A DNA stretch of 64,000 nucleotides from Aequorivita aquimaris (GCF_001573155.1 NZ_JRWG01000001.1:434001-498000), one strand, 5' to 3'. Shown: positions 1-8,555, counted from the first letter of the stretch. Notes: generated by a model from the sequence alone, not told the origin. Numbers and translations: made by a program.

Positions 1-1217
1 TCAATAGATTGACTTTCTGAGCTTTTTATGTGTGATGCTTTTACTCTGTATAAAAAATCTTTACGAATAAACTCTATTTCAATTGTAGATTCATCATTAA
101 ACACACCTATTGACTCCGTTCCTCTAACTTCATTTGTTTTATAAAAACTATTATGCTCTTTAAGTAAATCATTAAAATTTGCAAGATTACTTGTGCGGTT
201 AAAAACACCTCTTATAAATCTTAGAATACTTGACTTTCCGCTACCACGACCACCAATGATAGTGTTTAGTTGTGGGTTAAATCCAATTTTAAAAGGCTCT
301 ATTCCTGTTAAAGTAGTATTAGTTATTGTTATAGATTTTATCCAAAACTCAGGCTTATCCGTTACAGAGTTTGCATCAACGAAATCATTAACTATTCTAT
401 GTGATGGCAATAAAAATGCTTGTCTTAATCCTTCTAAAGAAGGTATTTCGTCCATTTTTATATATGTAAAACGTGAACCAATGCCATCTAAACCGTGCTT
501 AGGGTTTTTAGGTTCGTGTGGATTATCAGAAAAAGTTAATAATGCTAAGTTGTTTTCTTTGGATAGTTTAACTGTATTATACCATTTCTTAGCTGTAGCA
601 TCATCTATTGCTGGTGCAGGATTATTGTAATAGTCATTTAGACTTGCTACCACACTACCTATCGTTGCAGTAGAATATTCATTCTCATAAAATGCTTTAT
701 GTACAACTTGTACAGCATTAATATCTTCTCTTCTGTAAAACTCTTCTAATATTTGATTACCAATTGATTCCAAGCCATTAAATTCGTCTATATGAGCAGG
801 TATTACAATAGCTCCATACTTTAAAGCCATATCGGCAATTTCTATAATACTCTTATTTGTTTTTGCATCTTGGTTACCAAAATTTGCTTCATCAATATCA
901 CATCTTATTAAAAAGTCACGAATATCATTTGCTTGTTTGGAAGGATCAAACAATACCAACAAATGAACTTTTGATGTATCGCAAGTAATTTCAACACCAG
1001 GGAAGATAGTAAGATTAGTTCCTTTGGCAGCCTCTTGAATTTCTGTAATGCCATTTGCACTATTGTGGTCAGTAACTGCTACACAATCTAAACCTTGTTC
1101 AATCGCTCTATCAACCCATTGTTGTGCCGTTACTTCTCTATCTTGAAAACATCTACTTGCAGTAGTATGCAAATGTAAATCACACTTATACCACCTTGCT
1201 CCGTTAAAATCTTGCAT
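1..1217 (-). CDS. TrlF-like protein: PHP domain plus AAA/SMC-like ATPase, 3' end outside window
   Basis: The reading frame is open from an ATG at 1217 to the window edge, giving at least 405 residues. The N-terminus carries the PHP-family metal motif DLHLHT (about residues 13-18), then AVTDHN and PAHIDE, all typical of PHP phosphoesterases. Near residue 310 a Walker A loop, GGRGSGKSS, opens an SMC/RecF-like ATPase whose remainder lies outside the window. This architecture matches proteins annotated as TrlF-family AAA-like ATPases. The gene starts 8 bp after the res stop codon on the same strand, so it is probably the last gene of the defence operon. The likely role is an ATP-gated nuclease or phosphatase accessory to the type III restriction system. 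Domain identities are seen in the sequence; the role is inferred. Confidence 0.85.
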   Translation of the reverse strand, partial: MQDFNGARWYKCDLHLHTTASRCFQDREVTAQQWVDRAIEQGLDCVAVTDHNSANGITEIQEAAKGTNLTIFPGVEITCDTSKVHLLVLFDPSKQANDIRDFLIRCDIDEANFGNQDAKTNKSIIEIADMALKYGAIVIPAHIDEFNGLESIGNQILEEFYRREDINAVQVVHKAFYENEYSTATIGSVVASLNDYYNNPAPAIDDATAKKWYNTVKLSKENNLALLTFSDNPHEPKNPKHGLDGIGSRFTYIKMDEIPSLEGLRQAFLLPSHRIVNDFVDANSVTDKPEFWIKSITITNTTLTGIEPFKIGFNPQLNTIIGGRGSGKSSILRFIRGVFNRTSNLANFNDLLKEHNSFYKTNEVRGTESIGVFNDESTIEIEFIRKDFLYRVKASHIKSSESQSI

Positions 1218-1225
1218 ATATAATC

Positions 1226-3871
1226 CTATTTCATATCCTTTAATATATCTATCAATTGCGCTACTGTTCTTGCTCCGTCTAATTTCTCTCCTTTAAAAAC
1301 CATAAAGTAACGATAATTATTTCCTGCTTTACTTGCCCACTTCTCGCCTAATCGTAATTTTTGTTGACTATCAGAACCATCTAAATAATCTCCTTTAGTT
1401 TCAATAAGTATTGTATTTCCATTCTTCATTTTAACAATAAAATCTGGATAATGATTAATAAAACCATTTAGCAAAAATCCTTTACCACGCTCTAAATTTC
1501 TATGCCAATACACCACACTATCAAGATTTGCTACTTCATTGATTACTTGTTTTTCAAAATCATTAATATCCTCTTCTTGTATGTAAAGATTTTTAGTAAT
1601 GCTTTTAATTGGTTTTTTGGGACTAATTTTTTTAGAGAATTTAAATAAAGGCTTGCATACTATTGTTCCTTTATCTAATAAAATATCAAACTTCTTTTCA
1701 GAATATTGCTCTTTTAAAATTTCTATTTTATCCTTAATCATATTAGCATAAATAGATTCATTATTAGTGATTTCAGCAATCTTTTCACTGTTTAAATTCC
1801 CAATAATCTTTTTTACATAAGCAATTATTTGCGGTTCTGGTATTTGGTCAATCTTCTTGATGATTTTAGTAATGCGACCAGCAATTTGATTAATTTTCTG
1901 CTCTGGCGTAAGTGTTGTAAGGTATTCTGCAAACGCTTCCTTTACGTGATTATCTACATACTTATACTCTGGCACATATTCATCTTTTCTACCTTCTGCA
2001 AGGTCTATACTTGCCATTTTTGATGCTGTACGTGTTAAGTCAATGTTGCTATCCTGCTTATCTAATTCAAAGCCTTCCAATAATAAATTCTTGGTAAGCG
2101 GAATTAAATTGTCTGGCTCAATAAGTGAAGGTGCTGTTTTGATATGAAATGTTGGTATAACCTCTTTTTCTGCATCTTCTTTAAACACCTCTTTGATTGG
2201 GAATGATTTTATCTTTTCTTTCAATTCGGTTGGTATTAAGTTATCTTCTTTGTCCAATTCTTCCATTTTCTTCTCAAACTCTGCATTTGTATCTCCTGCG
2301 AGTTTTAAAATGTCCTCTAATTGGCTTGTTCCTCTTTCTGAACCTGTAAGCTCTTTTACATCATCTACTTTTATTTCTACTTCATCTTCATCATTAGCAG
2401 TAGTTGTAGGTGTAGGTTGTTCTTGCTGTTTTCCAAACAAGTCTTCAAAACTACCTTTACCGGTCGTAGTATCAATTTTAGATTCTACTTGCTGTTCCTT
2501 TATTCTGTAATCCTTAGCACTAAACCCTGATTTATTAAGACCTAAGATTATTTTATCTAACGTATTTAAGAAGTTATTAGAAGATGTAAATACATATGAA
2601 TAATTCAATAAATCCTCTTGATGTTTGGTTACATAAGGCAAGCGTAATACTCTACCTAAAATTTGCTCAACATCTACCGAAGAAGATTTATTTGCTAAGG
2701 ATGCCAACACATAGGCAAAAGGACAATCCCAACCTTCTTTTAAGGCATTTACTGTAATAATATAACGTACTTCACAATCACGACTCATTAAGTCTATTTT
2801 CTTAATTTCGTCTTTATTGGCCGTCTTAATCTTGATTTGATTTTCTGGAATACCTATTTCGATTAGACTATCTTTAATCTTATCAAAAGTTACGTTATCA
2901 TCACTTGTTTTTGGTTGTGCTTGAAACAGTACAATAGGTCGTATATACTTTCCGCCTTTAGCTTCTTGTGCTTTTGCCTTAGCTTCTAAGGTCTTTTGCA
3001 TTTGTATAGCACTACTCAACACCTCTGTAGTGTCTTGATGATTATAGACAATTACAGGCAGTTTTACCATATTGTTTTTCTTCAACTTAATAGCATCTAC
3101 AAAACTTATGATATTACTCTTATTTCTTGGTGTAGCAGTTAAATCAAAGATAAAACTTGGATTGATATTGTTTAGCATATCTACCCTTAAATCTGCTTCA
3201 AAATTGTGACTTTCATCAATTACGATTACAGGATTGAGATAGGCAATTACTTGAATTAAAGCCGTATCATCTACATTATCCAAATTGGCTTTTAAATCTC
3301 TAAAGTGTGTAGCAAATTCTGCTAAGTTTTCATTTTCTCTGTATGCTCTCGGTAAGCCTTTTCTAACCGTTTCTACGAAAGATTGCACACTAAGCACCAA
3401 GATGCTCAATTGCTCTTTAACTTCTATAGGATTGAAACCCTGACCAAATAGTAAGGCTTCTTTATCATAGACTTTTACATTTCCATTAAAATGCGCATCT
3501 ATTCTTTGACGGTAAGGATGAGTTGGATTGTTGAGGTTCTCATAAGTTTGTTTTAGAATAGTATCCGAAGGTACAAACCAAACTACTACTTGAGGCTTAT
3601 CCAATGGGAAACTATCAAAGATAGGTTTCAACGCATTACAAGCGATAAAGGTTTTACCCCCAGCAGTTGGTACTTTTACCGTTACTCTTGGCACACCTTT
3701 TACTGAATTATCATAGGGTTTAAGAAAGTCATTATCTAAAGACTGAACTGTAATTCCTTTGCTTTCCCAAAAGTTAGTAAACGCTTGTCCTATATGCCTG
3801 GTACTATCAAGCTCTTCTATAAATTGAGTAAGGTCGTTAATAACCTCTTGTTGGTATTTCTTTAATTCCAT
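1226..3871 (-). CDS. res: Type III restriction enzyme, Res subunit (helicase-nuclease)
   Basis: This 881-residue protein is the DNA-translocating and cutting subunit of a type III restriction-modification complex. Superfamily 2 helicase motifs are intact: TAGGKT at 69-74, DESH at 219-222, TATPRN from 245, and later the motif V/VI region with EGWDCP and QILGRVLR. The C-terminus holds a PD-(D/E)xK nuclease, PDF at 809 followed by the ETKG core at 824-827. The length is usual for Res. It lies 2 bp downstream of mod and 8 bp upstream of the TrlF-like gene, so the three are probably one transcript. All catalytic motifs are present, so an active enzyme is expected. Confidence 0.95.
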   Translation of the reverse strand: MELKKYQQEVINDLTQFIEELDSTRHIGQAFTNFWESKGITVQSLDNDFLKPYDNSVKGVPRVTVKVPTAGGKTFIACNALKPIFDSFPLDKPQVVVWFVPSDTILKQTYENLNNPTHPYRQRIDAHFNGNVKVYDKEALLFGQGFNPIEVKEQLSILVLSVQSFVETVRKGLPRAYRENENLAEFATHFRDLKANLDNVDDTALIQVIAYLNPVIVIDESHNFEADLRVDMLNNINPSFIFDLTATPRNKSNIISFVDAIKLKKNNMVKLPVIVYNHQDTTEVLSSAIQMQKTLEAKAKAQEAKGGKYIRPIVLFQAQPKTSDDNVTFDKIKDSLIEIGIPENQIKIKTANKDEIKKIDLMSRDCEVRYIITVNALKEGWDCPFAYVLASLANKSSSVDVEQILGRVLRLPYVTKHQEDLLNYSYVFTSSNNFLNTLDKIILGLNKSGFSAKDYRIKEQQVESKIDTTTGKGSFEDLFGKQQEQPTPTTTANDEDEVEIKVDDVKELTGSERGTSQLEDILKLAGDTNAEFEKKMEELDKEDNLIPTELKEKIKSFPIKEVFKEDAEKEVIPTFHIKTAPSLIEPDNLIPLTKNLLLEGFELDKQDSNIDLTRTASKMASIDLAEGRKDEYVPEYKYVDNHVKEAFAEYLTTLTPEQKINQIAGRITKIIKKIDQIPEPQIIAYVKKIIGNLNSEKIAEITNNESIYANMIKDKIEILKEQYSEKKFDILLDKGTIVCKPLFKFSKKISPKKPIKSITKNLYIQEEDINDFEKQVINEVANLDSVVYWHRNLERGKGFLLNGFINHYPDFIVKMKNGNTILIETKGDYLDGSDSQQKLRLGEKWASKAGNNYRYFMVFKGEKLDGARTVAQLIDILKDMK

Positions 3872-3873
3872 TC

Positions 3874-5667
3874 TTAGAAACGTTTTATATCTCTTGGTAT
3901 CTTTTTAAATATGATATTTTTATTGAGCATATACTGTTCATCTAATAAGCAGATGTCTGCATAGATGATGTACTGCTCTTGTAATTCTGAAATAATACCT
4001 AAACTATTATTATCTAAAGTTGTTAGACTGTCTTTTTCGTAATAGAAATAGTAGCCTGTATCTTGATAATTATCTAATAGGTATTTAGCCTCTTTTGATT
4101 GAGGTCTTGTAAGTGGTTGTTTTGTCTCGGTATAATAGATGTAATTTCTAATTTTATCTTCGCCTACCTCTTCATTTAAGTTTTCATTGTCTTTAAAGAT
4201 TGGTTGACCCAATGTATAAAAGTTAAATTTACTTGATAATCCATTCACGTTCTTATTAACTTTTTTTGACTCACCGTAGCCTTCAATTACTTTTTTGACT
4301 CTCTGAGCAGTAATATCATCTGCGTAATCCTCCATCTCTATCAAAATGAAATTTCGATTACCACCATCTTTTTTATTTAATTTTATGACACTATGTGCAG
4401 TTGTGCCAGAACCAGCGAATGAATCTAAGACAATTGCGTCTTTTTTTCTGTATGAGGCTATAAGCTTCGAGATTAATTTAGATGGCTTTGGGAAATCGAA
4501 AATCTTCTTGCCAAAAATGTTTCTTAATTCTTCATCTCCATCTTCATTTGAACCCCAACCACCAGAATTTAGATTCTCAATATCAAAATCTAAAAATCCT
4601 AAAGACTCAATTTCTGCTATTTTTTTATTGACTTTTTCAATTTTTGATGCAGAAGCAGAATTTTTATAAAGTTTTATAAGTTCTTCCTTCAATCTCAATA
4701 GCTCATCATTATCTACTCTTGGCAAAAAGTTCTTTAGCTTTTTGTAACGTGGCTTTGTTACTGTTTGTCTCAAATACAAGTCTCTTGTAAAATACAAAGC
4801 ACCCGTACTTGCGTATTCATTTATCTTGTCTTGCCCATAACGCCATTCACTCTCAATAATAACATCTTTAGATAAAAATCCGTCTTTGATTTCTAAATCT
4901 GATTTCAAAACAAGACTCATATTACCAGATGAAATTATAGAACCTTTAGGAAGGAAATGATTTTTGGAACTATAATTTGACCGAACTCCAGCTGGAATGA
5001 TTCGTTCACTAATTGCATTACCTGGATTAATACAAGGATAAGTTTCTTTTTTAGTAACTATTTCACCGATTAAACCTCTAAAGGATTTTTTGTCTTTTGC
5101 ATAGCAATGCACATATTCTTTTACAGTCGTTATATAGTTATCCAAATGAGAACCTTTTTTTTTCTTTTCCCAACTGAAAGTTGAAATAAAATTTCTCTTA
5201 CCAAATATCTCGTCACATAAATATTTAAGATTTATTTGCTCATTATCATCGATTGAGGTGAAAAGCACACCTTCGTTTGATAACAACTTATTTAGAATCT
5301 TAAGTCTTGGATACATCATACAAAGCCATTTATCGTGTCTTGTAAAATCCTCTTCGTCTTTTCCCACTATTTCTCCTAACCATTTTTTAATTTTTGGATG
5401 GTTGACATTATCGTTGTAGACCCAATTCTCTTGACCTGTGTTGTAAGGTGGGTCAATATAGATTACATCAATTTTACCTTGATATTCAGGCAATAAAGCC
5501 TTTAAAGCTTCAAGATTATCTCCGTGAATGATTTTGTTACCGCTATTTATTTCATTTGCTGTTTGTCCATTCTCATCAAAACCATACTTGTGTTCTAATA
5601 TCTTATACGGTACATCTTGATGATGACTAACGACCTTTTCTTTTCCTATCCAATTGAGTGTTGGCAT
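3874..5667 (-). CDS. mod: Type III DNA methyltransferase, Mod subunit
   Basis: This 597-residue adenine-N6 or cytosine-N4 methylase provides site recognition and self-protection for the type III system. The catalytic motif DPPYNTG starts at residue 72 and the SAM-binding motif FAGSGTT at about 417. The order motif IV, target-recognition region, motif I defines the beta class used by Mod proteins. The region between (about 100-400) is the target-recognition part and determines the methylated sequence, which cannot be read from here. It is followed by res after 2 bp. No simple sequence repeat was seen inside the gene, so replication-slippage phase variation within the ORF is not indicated. Confidence 0.95.
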   Translation of the reverse strand: MPTLNWIGKEKVVSHHQDVPYKILEHKYGFDENGQTANEINSGNKIIHGDNLEALKALLPEYQGKIDVIYIDPPYNTGQENWVYNDNVNHPKIKKWLGEIVGKDEEDFTRHDKWLCMMYPRLKILNKLLSNEGVLFTSIDDNEQINLKYLCDEIFGKRNFISTFSWEKKKKGSHLDNYITTVKEYVHCYAKDKKSFRGLIGEIVTKKETYPCINPGNAISERIIPAGVRSNYSSKNHFLPKGSIISSGNMSLVLKSDLEIKDGFLSKDVIIESEWRYGQDKINEYASTGALYFTRDLYLRQTVTKPRYKKLKNFLPRVDNDELLRLKEELIKLYKNSASASKIEKVNKKIAEIESLGFLDFDIENLNSGGWGSNEDGDEELRNIFGKKIFDFPKPSKLISKLIASYRKKDAIVLDSFAGSGTTAHSVIKLNKKDGGNRNFILIEMEDYADDITAQRVKKVIEGYGESKKVNKNVNGLSSKFNFYTLGQPIFKDNENLNEEVGEDKIRNYIYYTETKQPLTRPQSKEAKYLLDNYQDTGYYFYYEKDSLTTLDNNSLGIISELQEQYIIYADICLLDEQYMLNKNIIFKKIPRDIKRF

Positions 5668-5679
5668 ATTATTATAGAA

Positions 5680-6021
5680 TTATATACTTGCATTAATTTT
5701 ATTAAAAATGGGCTTAGCTCCGTGTTCTAAACTATAACTATTTAACCAACCTCTTTCCAACTTTGAGATTTCGTATTCATTTTGGCAATTTTTAAAAGAG
5801 AACCAATACGCTTTTCCCAATGGTGTAAGGCTTAATTTTTCTTGCGAATCTAAATGATTTAGAAATCTTAATTGGATGCTCGATGCCTTTCCAACATACA
5901 TAATTTCAAAATTAAAATTAGAAATTACATAACATCCAAAAGAGGTAGGAATTTTTTTATAGTTTGATAGCTTAAACTCTAAAGTGATATCAATTTTTGG
6001 ATTTAAATTTTCAATCAACAT
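5680..6021 (-). CDS. Small GIY-YIG nuclease-like protein
   Basis: This 113-residue protein is essentially one GIY-YIG domain. The signature is present as GCY (from residue 28) and YVGKA (from about 42), followed by an Arg and His in the RFLNH stretch, a Glu in KLERGW and an Asn in the FNKI stretch near the end. All expected catalytic positions appear to be filled. It sits between the DGQHR gene (3 bp upstream) and mod (12 bp downstream), so it looks like an integral part of the operon. GIY-YIG domains are found in repair nucleases, homing endonucleases and some restriction enzymes. A DNA-cutting or nicking role in defence is inferred from context only. Confidence 0.75.
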   Translation of the reverse strand: MLIENLNPKIDITLEFKLSNYKKIPTSFGCYVISNFNFEIMYVGKASSIQLRFLNHLDSQEKLSLTPLGKAYWFSFKNCQNEYEISKLERGWLNSYSLEHGAKPIFNKINASI

Positions 6022-6024
6022 ATC

Positions 6025-7164
6025 TTAAATCTCAATTTCAGATAAATCATCTTTTTCATTGGTAATAGCCTTATTTAATTCAGATGCATATTTACTTACA
6101 GCTGCTTGATTTAATCCTGAGGCGTCTTTACCTTTTTTCCAAAAATCTGGAAAACCAACTTTGATATATTCTGGATCCAAATTACGAAAGGCATTTCGCA
6201 ATACACTTTCAATTTTCTCAACCCTAAAATCCTTGACTAAAAATAATTGTGCAAAAACCGCAGGAGAAATTTGATTGAATAAGTCCAAACCGATAGTTTT
6301 ATACAATGCTGTATCCGAAAGTGTATCATCCTCATTTAGAATATTAGAGATAGCCTTCCAATAGTTGTTTAATATCTTATTGCGCTTTATAGTTTCATCT
6401 GTATGCATTAAAGGATTATTTGCGCTTAAGATATATTTTTTAATGGATGTTACGAAACTATTTTGTTTGATAGTAGTAGCTGCTCTATTAGTTTCATTAG
6501 CCATTAAAATTTTTCCTTTCCATGGAGAGTCATCTTGATTGTTTAAATATTCAGCAATAACTAAAGCATCTCTATCCTCACCCTTATCAACTTGCCGTTG
6601 AATCCACCTTGGTAAGGTTGGCGTATCCTCAATTTGGATCATATTAGTAAGTCTTGCCTGAATTTGCTGGACAATAGCTCTATCAACGGCTTTTTGCGTG
6701 GAATTCACAATCAAAAAATGACACATTTGACTAATAACATCCAAATTGACAGCAATATTTACTGGAATTTGAAAATTTTTTAATTCAGGGATTTTACCAA
6801 CAGCTTCAATTAATCCTGAAATTCTGTGTTGCCCGTCAACTACATTAAATGAGCCGATTTCATTTGTATCAAATGAAATTGTATTAGTGTTTTTATCATA
6901 AATAATATCTTTATCTGTAGCCAGGAATATTGAGGTTGGCAAATAAGCATCATTTTCTTTCCACGCATTTATTAAATAATCAGCAAACTTTTTTTTTCGT
7001 CTTTCATCCAATACCCTTTGATAGCCCTTTTCATTTTTCAAATTTGCATCAAGGCGGTCTATTTGAAAGAAATTTTTTTCCAATAAATCCGATACGCATA
7101 AACTAGTTGCATATATGATCAAATTTCCTTGGATAATTTTGGCGGCAGCTTTTTTTAATATCAT
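6025..7164 (-). CDS. DGQHR-domain protein
   Basis: The 379-residue product contains the diagnostic sequence VVDGQHR at 108-114, preceded by a ParB/DndB-like N-terminal region with several basic residues (RRKKK at 55-59). The DGQHR family includes DndB, the transcriptional repressor of phosphorothioate modification operons, and many uncharacterised proteins linked to mobile elements and defence. No dndCDE or ssp genes are present in this window. It is the first gene of the operon and has a good -7 box just upstream, so an autoregulatory DNA-binding role similar to DndB is plausible. That role is inference. Confidence 0.8.
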   Translation of the reverse strand: MILKKAAAKIIQGNLIIYATSLCVSDLLEKNFFQIDRLDANLKNEKGYQRVLDERRKKKFADYLINAWKENDAYLPTSIFLATDKDIIYDKNTNTISFDTNEIGSFNVVDGQHRISGLIEAVGKIPELKNFQIPVNIAVNLDVISQMCHFLIVNSTQKAVDRAIVQQIQARLTNMIQIEDTPTLPRWIQRQVDKGEDRDALVIAEYLNNQDDSPWKGKILMANETNRAATTIKQNSFVTSIKKYILSANNPLMHTDETIKRNKILNNYWKAISNILNEDDTLSDTALYKTIGLDLFNQISPAVFAQLFLVKDFRVEKIESVLRNAFRNLDPEYIKVGFPDFWKKGKDASGLNQAAVSKYASELNKAITNEKDDLSEIEI

Positions 7165-7182
7165 TATTTAATGGTTTGGGTT

Positions 7183-7190
7183 CAAATATA
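7183..7190 (-). promoter_or_regulatory. Candidate -7 promoter box for the defence operon
   Basis: On the minus strand the sequence TATATTTG matches the Bacteroidota primary sigma-factor -7 consensus TAnnTTTG exactly and ends 19 bp before the DGQHR start codon. A clear -33 TTTG box at the usual spacing was not found, so this is a half-supported promoter. Confidence 0.4.
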
Positions 7191-7313
7191 AAACAATAGT
7201 AATCCATCCCATTACGGGATTCCGCAATGGCGACAAATTTTCTGGGGAGAGGGATAAATATATTAATTATTGGGAAGTGTTGTGTTATAAAAGTGTTTTT
7301 ATCGATGAAAAGT

Positions 7314-7383
7314 ATGGTTGATGGTTGATGGTTGATGGTTGATGGTTGACGGTTGGGGGTTGATGGTTGATGGTTGATGGTTG
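7314..7383. repeat. Heptanucleotide tandem array, 10 units
   Basis: Ten consecutive 7-bp units of ATGGTTG are present. Eight are identical and two are variants (ACGGTTG and GGGGTTG). The array is about 125 bp upstream of the predicted promoter of the type III restriction operon. The near-perfect copies suggest recent expansion by replication slippage. Confidence 0.95.
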
Positions 7384-7420
7384 TTTTTGCAATTTTGGGT
7401 AAATAGTAGAGCAGTTTCCT

Positions 7421-7449
7421 TTTCTTTTTTGCATCGCCCAAAAAAGAAA
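7421..7449. repeat. Perfect A/T-rich hairpin
   Basis: An 11-bp perfect inverted repeat (TTTCTTTTTTG and its complement) flanks a 7-base loop CATCGCC. It resembles dispersed intergenic hairpins of Bacteroidota, judged from memory. It could act as a terminator or transcript-stabilising stem. Confidence 0.6.
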
Positions 7450-7682
7450 CAAAAAACGCTAGGCTTACGAAAAGTTTCCTGAAAATTTCTTTATTTCCGG
7501 CGCAAAAAATAAAGCTTGGTGAATGCTAAGATTGATAGCTAATTATTTATTGTTTATAATATACCACGATGTTTTGTGCAAGAAAGGATTTTTGCTTGCT
7601 CCTCCAATAAATTCATTTTCTACGGAATCTTTTCGAAGGCCAGGGGTGAATCCATGAACATGAACAATTAGTAATTAGACAA

Positions 7683-7738
7683 TTGGATGGTTGGATTGTT
7701 GAATTTTTGGATAGTTGGATTTTTGCATGGTTGGATAC
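7683..7738. repeat. Octanucleotide degenerate tandem array, 7 units
   Basis: Seven consecutive 8-bp units can be aligned on the pattern TTGGATNN (TTGGATGG, TTGGATTG, TTGAATTT, TTGGATAG, TTGGATTT, TTGCATGG, TTGGATAC). The period is 8, unlike the period 7 of the other arrays in the window. It creates a spurious Trp-rich ORF. Confidence 0.75.
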
Positions 7739-7807
7739 GTGGAAAAGTAAATTAAATATTGTTTTAGCAACAAAAACTGTTAATTGGGGTAATTATTGGG
7801 ATGGGAT

Positions 7808-7833
7808 AAAAAAACCGGGGCAGTACACCCCGG
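7808..7833 (-). terminator. Rho-independent terminator reading leftward
   Basis: On the minus strand a 6-bp GC stem (CCGGGG / CCCCGG, loop TGTACTG) is followed directly by seven T residues. It is the second terminator downstream of csbD. Confidence 0.7.
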
Positions 7834-7869
7834 CTGTTGGCTATTTAAAACATTATTGGCATTGATTTT

Positions 7870-7900
7870 AAAATAAAAATCCCGCATAATTGCGAGATTT
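7870..7900 (-). terminator. Terminator of csbD
   Basis: A 10-bp stem with one mismatch (AAATCTCGCA / TGCGGGATTT, loop ATTA on the minus strand) is followed by a T-rich tract. It begins 26 bp after the csbD stop. The plus strand is also T-rich after the stem, so it may work in both directions. Confidence 0.7.
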
Positions 7901-7925
7901 TCTTGTTTTTAATGGGATGATAAAA

Positions 7926-8126
7926 TTAATCGAATTTCATATCGTCAAAAAACTTATTGATTCTTTCCTTGGTCTCGCCAGTTTTTTTCTGAATACGACC
8001 TTTTAACTCATCTTCCTTACCTTCTTGGTAATCTAAATCGTCATCGGTAAGGTCGCCCCATTGTTGTTTAATTTTTCCTTTGGCAATATTCCAATTACCT
8101 TTTACTTTGTCTGAAAATGCACTCAT
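7926..8126 (-). CDS. CsbD family stress protein
   Basis: This 66-residue, highly charged protein has the CsbD family pattern: a [23 protein letters not shown] stretch in its first half, followed by [16 protein letters not shown] and a helical tail. CsbD proteins are small general-stress proteins of unknown molecular function. The gene stands alone on the minus strand and is closed by its own terminator. Confidence 0.9.
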   Translation of the reverse strand: MSAFSDKVKGNWNIAKGKIKQQWGDLTDDDLDYQEGKEDELKGRIQKKTGETKERINKFFDDMKFD

Positions 8127-8212
8127 AGCTTAATTTTTTAAGGTTAATTTTCTTATAAAAGTAAATCACTCAAATCATAATAAATGAGAAAGGCTGGTTA
8201 AGGTTTAGTTAA

Positions 8213-8461
8213 TTGTGTTTACTCAAAAATAAACAGGTAAATCACAACTTTAATTGGAATTTTTTCTGCCACTTCCACGCGTTCCGAATTTCTCTGCTTT
8301 ACTATCGCTTTTTTAAATTCTTCGGTTTCCTTGTTGGCACCACCTTGGCAGTTCTTCCCCAGATAATCAAATCTAGGAAATCAAGAGGAGCAATGGACGT
8401 CTCCACCATTATGTTTTCCATCTTGAATACAGGTGTAGGCCTGTGGACTGAATATATTTAA
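8213..8461 (+). pseudogene. Remnant of a SemiSWEET / PQ-loop sugar transporter
   Basis: The readable part from about residue 37 shows the SemiSWEET pattern: a first membrane helix ending in the PQ-loop VLPQIIKSRKSRGAMDVS, then a second hydrophobic segment ending GVGLW. Intact SemiSWEETs have three helices and about 85-100 residues. Here translation stops four residues after GVGLW, so the third helix is missing. The first 35 residues (rich in Asn, His and Phe) do not look like the family's start. The simplest reading is a gene broken at both ends, possibly by frameshifts. Confidence 0.55.
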
Positions 8462-8555
8462 GAAAAACTCAAATAATTTAAGATGGGAACTAAACTATTA
8501 AAGTTATTATAAATTGGTTAATAGCTGTGCCCTCTTGTTTATCTTTAAAGAAAAA

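Larger units (their letters stand above)
7165..7925. other. Gene-free interval rich in short repeats and hairpins
   Basis: About 760 bp separate the defence operon from csbD. The interval holds a G:C-rich hairpin near 7204-7230, a heptamer array (7314-7383), an A/T-stem hairpin (7421-7449), an octamer array (7683-7738) and two terminators reading leftward (7808-7833, 7870-7900). The two short ORFs that can be drawn here are products of the repeats and have no family resemblance. No convincing gene was seen. It may mark the boundary of an inserted defence island. Confidence 0.6.

Noticed and set aside
193-630. 145-residue plus-strand ORF in the first kilobase
   Set aside because: The opposite strand carries the PHP-ATPase frame with Walker A and PHP motifs.
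7300-7400. Possible CRISPR array
   Set aside because: Units are 7 bp with no spacers; no cas genes in the window.
7103-7441. 112-residue minus-strand ORF with a TINHQPST repeat
   Set aside because: It is the translation of the heptamer array and overlaps the DGQHR start; no family resemblance.
7683-7865. 60-residue Trp-rich ORF
   Set aside because: It is created by the octamer array and runs through a terminator hairpin.
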